The notes beneath the pieces are model-generated. The model saw only the letters and a program-made list of their open reading frames with translations, searched no databases and was not told the DNA's origin. A DNA stretch of 64,000 nucleotides from SIG480 sp045636865 (GTDB lineage Bacteria > Bacillota > Clostridia > Oscillospirales > JAAYXM01): NCBI GenBank assembly GCA_045636865.1, contig JAZTYJ010000013.1, positions 41,475 through 105,474 on the forward strand. Direction: 5' to 3'. Position numbers and translations under genes: made by a program. Positions within the stretch are counted from its first letter, which is position 1, and the number at the start of each line of letters is the position of its first letter. Positions 59,950 to 64,000 of the stretch are shown here, one piece after another.

Positions 59950-61212
59950 ATGAATTCCAAAGTTTTTTCACCCGGAAAAATTCTTCTTCCGAAAAATGCA
60001 GATATGTCAAAATGGAGCGTTGTCGCTTGCGACCAGTACACCTCCGAACCCGAATACTGGGAATCCGTCTCTTCTTTTGTCGGTGATGCTCCGTCTACTT
60101 TAAAGCTCACCTTCCCCGAGATTTATCTCGAAGGCGGAAACGAAGAAGAGATTATCTCAAACATAAACAAAACAATGCTCGAATACCTTTCATCCGACAT
60201 TTTTGAAAATCCCGTTTCAAAATACATATATGTTGAAAGAACTCAACGCGACGGCAAAATCCGCCGTGGACTTATGGGTGTTGTTGACCTCGAGGAATAC
60301 GACTATATGCCCGGTTCACAGTCTAAAATCCGCGCGACTGAAGGAACGGTTCTTGAGAGAATTCCGCCGCGCGTGAAAATCCGCGAAAATGCCGCACTTG
60401 AGCTTCCGCACATTATGCTCCTCATTGACGACCGCGAGAAGAGTGTTATTGAGCCGCTTGCAGATGCGGCAAAAACTCTTGAAGTTGCATATGATTTTTC
60501 TCTTATGGAAGATTCAGGTGCATTGAAGGGATATTTCGTAAGCGAAGCAGAAGAAAAGCGCATTGATAATGCACTCGCAGCTCTTGCTGATAAGGATATG
60601 TTTGAAGCTAAATATTCAGTTTCAGGCAAAGGGGTTCTCCAGTTTGCCGTCGGTGACGGTAACCACTCTCTCGCTACAGCAAAGGAATGCTGGAGAAGAA
60701 CAAAAGAAAACCTTTCAGAAGCCGAGCTTCAGTGTCATCCTGCCCGCTATGCTCTTTGCGAGCTTGTTAACCTCCACGACTCTGCACTTGAATTCGAGCC
60801 TATCCACAGAGTTGTTTTTGATATCGACACCGATAAGTTTTTCGATGAACTTTCAAAGTATTATGAGCTTTCAGACGATGCCGAGCAGCTTTTCGAGATG
60901 ATTACTGCAGATGCCAGAAAAAAGATCGGCATCAAAAATCCAAAATCCAATCTCACCGTCGGTTCACTCCAGAAGTTTATAGACGCGTATCTTAAAGAAA
61001 ATGGCGGACGTGTTGACTACATCCACGGAGACGATGTTGTCATTCGCCTTGGAAGCGAAAAAGGCAACGCCGGCTTCCTTCTCCCGAAGATTGATAAAAA
61101 CGACCTCTTCCCGACCGTTATCCGAGACGGTGTTCTTCCGCGCAAGGCGTTTTCTATGGGACATGCCTGGGACAAGCGTTTCTACCTTGAAGCACGCGCA
61201 ATTAAAAAATAA
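59950..61212 (+). CDS. DUF1015 family protein
   Basis: A 420-residue soluble protein of DUF1015, with the family's VVACDQYTSEPEYWE, the IYVERTQRDGKIRRGLMGVVDLEEY strand pair and the conserved FAVGDGNHSLATAKECW motif, which looks like an active or metal site. Members have been linked to ParB/sulfiredoxin-like folds; some lie near serine or phosphonate genes, but no function is settled. The start at 59950 follows TGGAGGG. It is monocistronic and ends in a hairpin shared with rubrerythrin. Confidence 0.9.
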   Translation: MNSKVFSPGKILLPKNADMSKWSVVACDQYTSEPEYWESVSSFVGDAPSTLKLTFPEIYLEGGNEEEIISNINKTMLEYLSSDIFENPVSKYIYVERTQRDGKIRRGLMGVVDLEEYDYMPGSQSKIRATEGTVLERIPPRVKIRENAALELPHIMLLIDDREKSVIEPLADAAKTLEVAYDFSLMEDSGALKGYFVSEAEEKRIDNALAALADKDMFEAKYSVSGKGVLQFAVGDGNHSLATAKECWRRTKENLSEAELQCHPARYALCELVNLHDSALEFEPIHRVVFDIDTDKFFDELSKYYELSDDAEQLFEMITADARKKIGIKNPKSNLTVGSLQKFIDAYLKENGGRVDYIHGDDVVIRLGSEKGNAGFLLPKIDKNDLFPTVIRDGVLPRKAFSMGHAWDKRFYLEARAIKK

Positions 61213-61220
61213 CACACGAA

Positions 61221-61250
61221 ATAGCTGCGAAGAAATTCGCAGCTATTATA
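61221..61250. terminator. Bidirectional hairpin between DUF1015 and rubrerythrin genes
   Basis: ATAGCTGCGAA / TTCGCAGCTAT with loop GAAA on the plus strand; T content after the stem is modest on both sides. Confidence 0.65.
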
Positions 61251-61254
61251 AAAT

Positions 61255-61833
61255 CTAAAATTCACTTTTCATATATCCGATATTGTGCTTACAAAGCGGA
61301 CAAAGTTCCATCGCTTCTTCAGTTGTATACTCAAATCCGCAATTTTCACACTTCCACGTTGTCGGTGCTTTTCTCTTATAAAGTGTTCCGTTTGAGAGAT
61401 GTTCTATGATTTTATTGAAAGTTTTTTCGTGTTCTTCCTCTACTTTTGCAATGAGGTCATATGCATTTGCAATTTCGGGAAAGCCTTCGTCTTTTGCAAT
61501 TTTTGAAAACTTAGGATAGATAACGGTTGCTTCTTCGTTTTCGCCGTGAGCTGCAGCCTTTATGTTTGTGAGCAAATCACCGAGAACGTATGGGTACCCT
61601 GCATCGAACTCGATATTATCATATCCGAATTCAGGATTATCTGTAAGGAAATTGAGAAATACTTTGCTATGTGCAAGTTCGTTATTTTCAATCTCGGTTA
61701 TCTTCCGATAAAGTGCCTCGTGTCCTTCACTTTTGAATTTTGCAGCATAAAAGTGGTATCTCCCTCTTGCCTGTGATTCCCCCGCAAAAGACCGTGCAAG
61801 ATTTTTAAGTGTTTCTGTTCCATTTAAGTTCAT
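61255..61833 (-). CDS. rbr: Rubrerythrin
   Basis: A 192-residue diiron protein that reduces hydrogen peroxide in anaerobes. The four-helix domain carries ExxH motifs (ENNELAHS and VEEEHEKT); the C-terminal rubredoxin-like site has CENCG and CPLCKH. It starts with MNLNGTETLKNLARSFAGESQARGRYHFYA. GAAGGGAG precedes the ATG. Monocistronic, divergent from copA. Confidence 0.96.
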   Translation of the reverse strand: MNLNGTETLKNLARSFAGESQARGRYHFYAAKFKSEGHEALYRKITEIENNELAHSKVFLNFLTDNPEFGYDNIEFDAGYPYVLGDLLTNIKAAAHGENEEATVIYPKFSKIAKDEGFPEIANAYDLIAKVEEEHEKTFNKIIEHLSNGTLYKRKAPTTWKCENCGFEYTTEEAMELCPLCKHNIGYMKSEF

Positions 61834-61912
61834 GTTATGTTCTCCCTTCTAAATATTTACAGAGATATTATTTCCGCTTTTTCTATTTTTATACAAATCA
61901 GGAGATGAATGT

Positions 61913-64000
61913 ATGAGCTATACAAAATTAACCCTTTCAATTTCAGGGATGCACTGCGCAGTTTGCGTAAGAAATATTGAAGTTAATCTTTCAAAAAAAG
62001 AAGGCATCGAATCAGTCTCCGTAAGCCTTCCGTCAGAATCTGCTTCAATTCTGTACAATAACGAAAAAATATCGCAGGAAGATATAATTACAACTATAAA
62101 CAAGCTCGGATACAAGGCAGAGCTCCCTAATTTTGCAGAAAACGAGGACAACACCCTCGCTTCTGAAAAACGAAAGCTTGTTATTTCGCTTATTTTTTCT
62201 GCACTCCTGTTTCTCGTTGCAATGGGACCTATGCTCGGCATCATAAAGCTTCCCGTTTTTCTCAATAATATGAGAGTAATGTCCGTCTTGCAGATAGTCC
62301 TTACAATACCCGTTGTTATCTGCGGTTTCCGTTTTTACACATCAGGTTTTTCTTCCCTCTTCCGAAAAAGTCCGAATATGGATACCCTCGTTGCATCAGG
62401 TACTCTTTCTGCTATACTTTACAGCATATATTCCGTTATATTCATATTTTCAGGCAAGCAAACCGAATTTCACAAGCTCTATTTCGAGTCAGCATCAATG
62501 ATTATCTCTCTCGTTATGCTTGGCAAATTTCTCGAAAAGCGTGCTACGAAAAAGACGTCTGATGCTGTGAGAAAGCTCATTTCCCTCGCGCCGCAGACAG
62601 CATGCGTCATTCGCGAAGACAATGAAATAATTATACCCGCAAGCGAGGTTTTAATCGGTGATACCGTCATCATCCGTCCGGGCGAAAAAGTCGCCGTAGA
62701 TGGTGTAATCATCTTTGGCAGCAGTGAAATCGATGAGTCTATGCTCACGGGTGAAAGCATGCCCGTTGCAAAGAATATCGGCGATGAAATAATCGGTGGT
62801 TGTATCAACAAAACAGGTTTTTTAAAAATCTCTACAACACGCACGGGCGACGACACCGTGCTTTCAGGTATTGTCAAAACCGTTTCGGAAGCACAAGCCT
62901 CAAAAGCTCCTATTGCGCGTCTTGCAGATACAGTTTCAGGATATTTTGTTCCCGTTGTTTTCGCAATAGCTTTTATTTCTGCCGTCTTATGGTTCCTTGC
63001 AGGTTATGATTTTTATCTTGCACTCTCCGTATTTATATCCGTTCTCGTCATTTCCTGCCCCTGCGCGCTCGGACTTGCTACTCCGGTTGCCATTATGGCA
63101 GGCACGGGGATTTCAGCAAAACACGGAATACTTTTCAGAAACGGCGCAGCTCTTGAACATGCTTCAAAGATATCTGCTGTTGTGTTTGACAAAACCGGCA
63201 CTATCACAACAGGAAAACCCGTCATAACCGATATTGTGTCGGACATAGACGAAGATGAGCTTCTTTCTCTTGCCGCATCCTGCGAAACAAATTCAGAGCA
63301 TCTTCTCGGCAAAACCATTGTTTCTTACGCAAAAGAAAAGAAGCTTACACTTTCTGAAGCACAGAATTTTGAATATGTTGTCGGTAGCGGCATCTCTTCC
63401 ACGGTTAACGGCAGAAGATTTTTTGTTGGAAATGCTGATTTCTGCAAAAACGCCGGACGTTTTGAACGGATTTCAAACAAACTTTCAGAAGAAGGCAAAA
63501 CCACTGTGTTTGTCGCAGATGAAACTTCAACTCTCGGAGTAATCGCTGTTTCCGACTCAGTCAAGCCTTCTGCCGCAGAGTGCATCCATACACTAATCTC
63601 ACAAAAAATCGAAATTTATATACTTACGGGAGATAATGAAAAAACCGCACAGGCAATTGCAAAAACAGTCGGAATCAAAAATGTTATCAGCCGTGTTTCG
63701 CCAACCGAAAAGAGCGAAACAATCAAAAAACTTCAGAATGAAGGAAAAAGAGTTTGTATGGTAGGCGATGGCATAAACGATGCACCTGCTCTTGCAGCCG
63801 CGGATGTCTCTGTTACCGTTCGCTCCGGCACGGATATTGCAACAGAGGCCTCCGATATCGTTCTTATGAAGGATGATCTTGGCGATATTGTAAAGCTGAT
63901 CAGAATCTCCAAGGCAGTTACAAGAAACATCAAGCAAAATCTTTTCTGGGCATTTGCATATAACGCAATCGGAATCCCCGTTGCGGCAGGTTTTTTGCAC
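61913..64000 (+). CDS. copA: Copper-translocating P-type ATPase, N-terminal 696 codons (runs off window end)
   Basis: A P1B-type ATPase exporting Cu(I). One HMA domain with GMHCAVC (Cys15 and Cys18 region) is at residues 1-70, then membrane helices. Ion-site motif SCPCALGLATP, actuator TGES, phosphorylation site FDKTGTIT, TGDNEKTA and GDGINDAPALAAADV are present; NLFWAFAYNAIGIP is in the last helix pair. The nucleotide-domain SEHP motif reads SEHLLG, keeping the His but losing the Pro. The start ATG at 61913 follows AGGAG by 9 nt. The C-terminus is outside. No CopY or CsoR gene is in view. Confidence 0.95.
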   Translation, partial: MSYTKLTLSISGMHCAVCVRNIEVNLSKKEGIESVSVSLPSESASILYNNEKISQEDIITTINKLGYKAELPNFAENEDNTLASEKRKLVISLIFSALLFLVAMGPMLGIIKLPVFLNNMRVMSVLQIVLTIPVVICGFRFYTSGFSSLFRKSPNMDTLVASGTLSAILYSIYSVIFIFSGKQTEFHKLYFESASMIISLVMLGKFLEKRATKKTSDAVRKLISLAPQTACVIREDNEIIIPASEVLIGDTVIIRPGEKVAVDGVIIFGSSEIDESMLTGESMPVAKNIGDEIIGGCINKTGFLKISTTRTGDDTVLSGIVKTVSEAQASKAPIARLADTVSGYFVPVVFAIAFISAVLWFLAGYDFYLALSVFISVLVISCPCALGLATPVAIMAGTGISAKHGILFRNGAALEHASKISAVVFDKTGTITTGKPVITDIVSDIDEDELLSLAASCETNSEHLLGKTIVSYAKEKKLTLSEAQNFEYVVGSGISSTVNGRRFFVGNADFCKNAGRFERISNKLSEEGKTTVFVADETSTLGVIAVSDSVKPSAAECIHTLISQKIEIYILTGDNEKTAQAIAKTVGIKNVISRVSPTEKSETIKKLQNEGKRVCMVGDGINDAPALAAADVSVTVRSGTDIATEASDIVLMKDDLGDIVKLIRISKAVTRNIKQNLFWAFAYNAIGIPVAAGFLH

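Overview
The window looks like a chromosomal stretch of an anaerobic, endospore-forming member of the Clostridia (Bacillota). The evidence is: sporulation genes (spoIVA, spoIIM, a cwlD-type amidase, a SpoIID-domain protein, a dacF-type carboxypeptidase); Firmicute gene orders (rplM-rpsI, nusB-xseA-xseB-ispA-dxs-tlyA-nadK-argR-recN, yicC-remA-rpoZ-priA-def-fmt-rsmB-rlmN-prpC-prkC-rsgA, cdaA-cdaR); anaerobe-type metabolism (pyruvate phosphate dikinase, rubrerythrins); and consensus sigma-A promoters with strong AGGAGG ribosome-binding sites. I cannot name the genus. There is no phage, insertion sequence, CRISPR array or rRNA; this is mostly housekeeping chromosome.

Layout. 0-3.8 kb: 5' part of spoIVA, a DUF1292 gene, a likely 6S RNA, tcdA, a TtcA-like gene convergent with it, and the rplM-rpsI operon behind a structured leader. 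3.9-9.7 kb: a TRAP-TAXI transporter with an SDR oxidoreductase, a ferritin-like/VIT fusion and a DUF624-like membrane protein. 9.7-15.2 kb: proC-spoIIM-xerD-like genes, then the lysine/diaminopimelate operon asd-dapA-dapB. 15.4-23.7 kb, plus strand: queA-tgt, a SpoIID-domain protein, yajC with a membrane partner, cca, a YabE-like 3D-domain protein and rsmA. 23.7-53.8 kb: almost 30 kb of minus-strand genes in three promoter-led blocks (csd/cdaA; yicC to radA; nusB to recN). 53.9-64 kb: dacF-like, ppdK, a small lipoprotein, an acyltransferase-like gene, tRNA-Gly, DUF1015, rubrerythrin and the first 696 codons of a copper P-type ATPase.

The most notable element is at 30.0-30.6 kb. About 600 nt of non-coding, hairpin-rich sequence on the minus strand lies between ispA and a small membrane-protein gene followed by dxs. 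Size, orientation, closing stem and neighbours all fit OLE RNA (ornate, large, extremophilic RNA) and its membrane partner OapA, embedded in the isoprenoid operon. Other points of interest: a perfect palindromic terminator that encodes the same C-terminus for two convergent genes; a XerD-like recombinase lacking the active-site lysine; absence of gmk and glmM from clusters that usually hold them; face-to-face promoters between asd and queA; and a DnaJ-like protein with a cysteine-packed tail paired with a Cys-rich DUF5685 protein.

How it works together: the nusB-recN block joins isoprenoid precursor synthesis (Dxs, IspA), RNA modification (TlyA), NADP supply (NadK) and repair (XseAB, RecN) with the OLE ribonucleoprotein. 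The yicC-radA block joins RNA turnover, polymerase omega, replication restart, N-formylmethionine handling, rRNA methylation and the PASTA kinase/phosphatase pair that senses the cell wall. The window ends inside copA.
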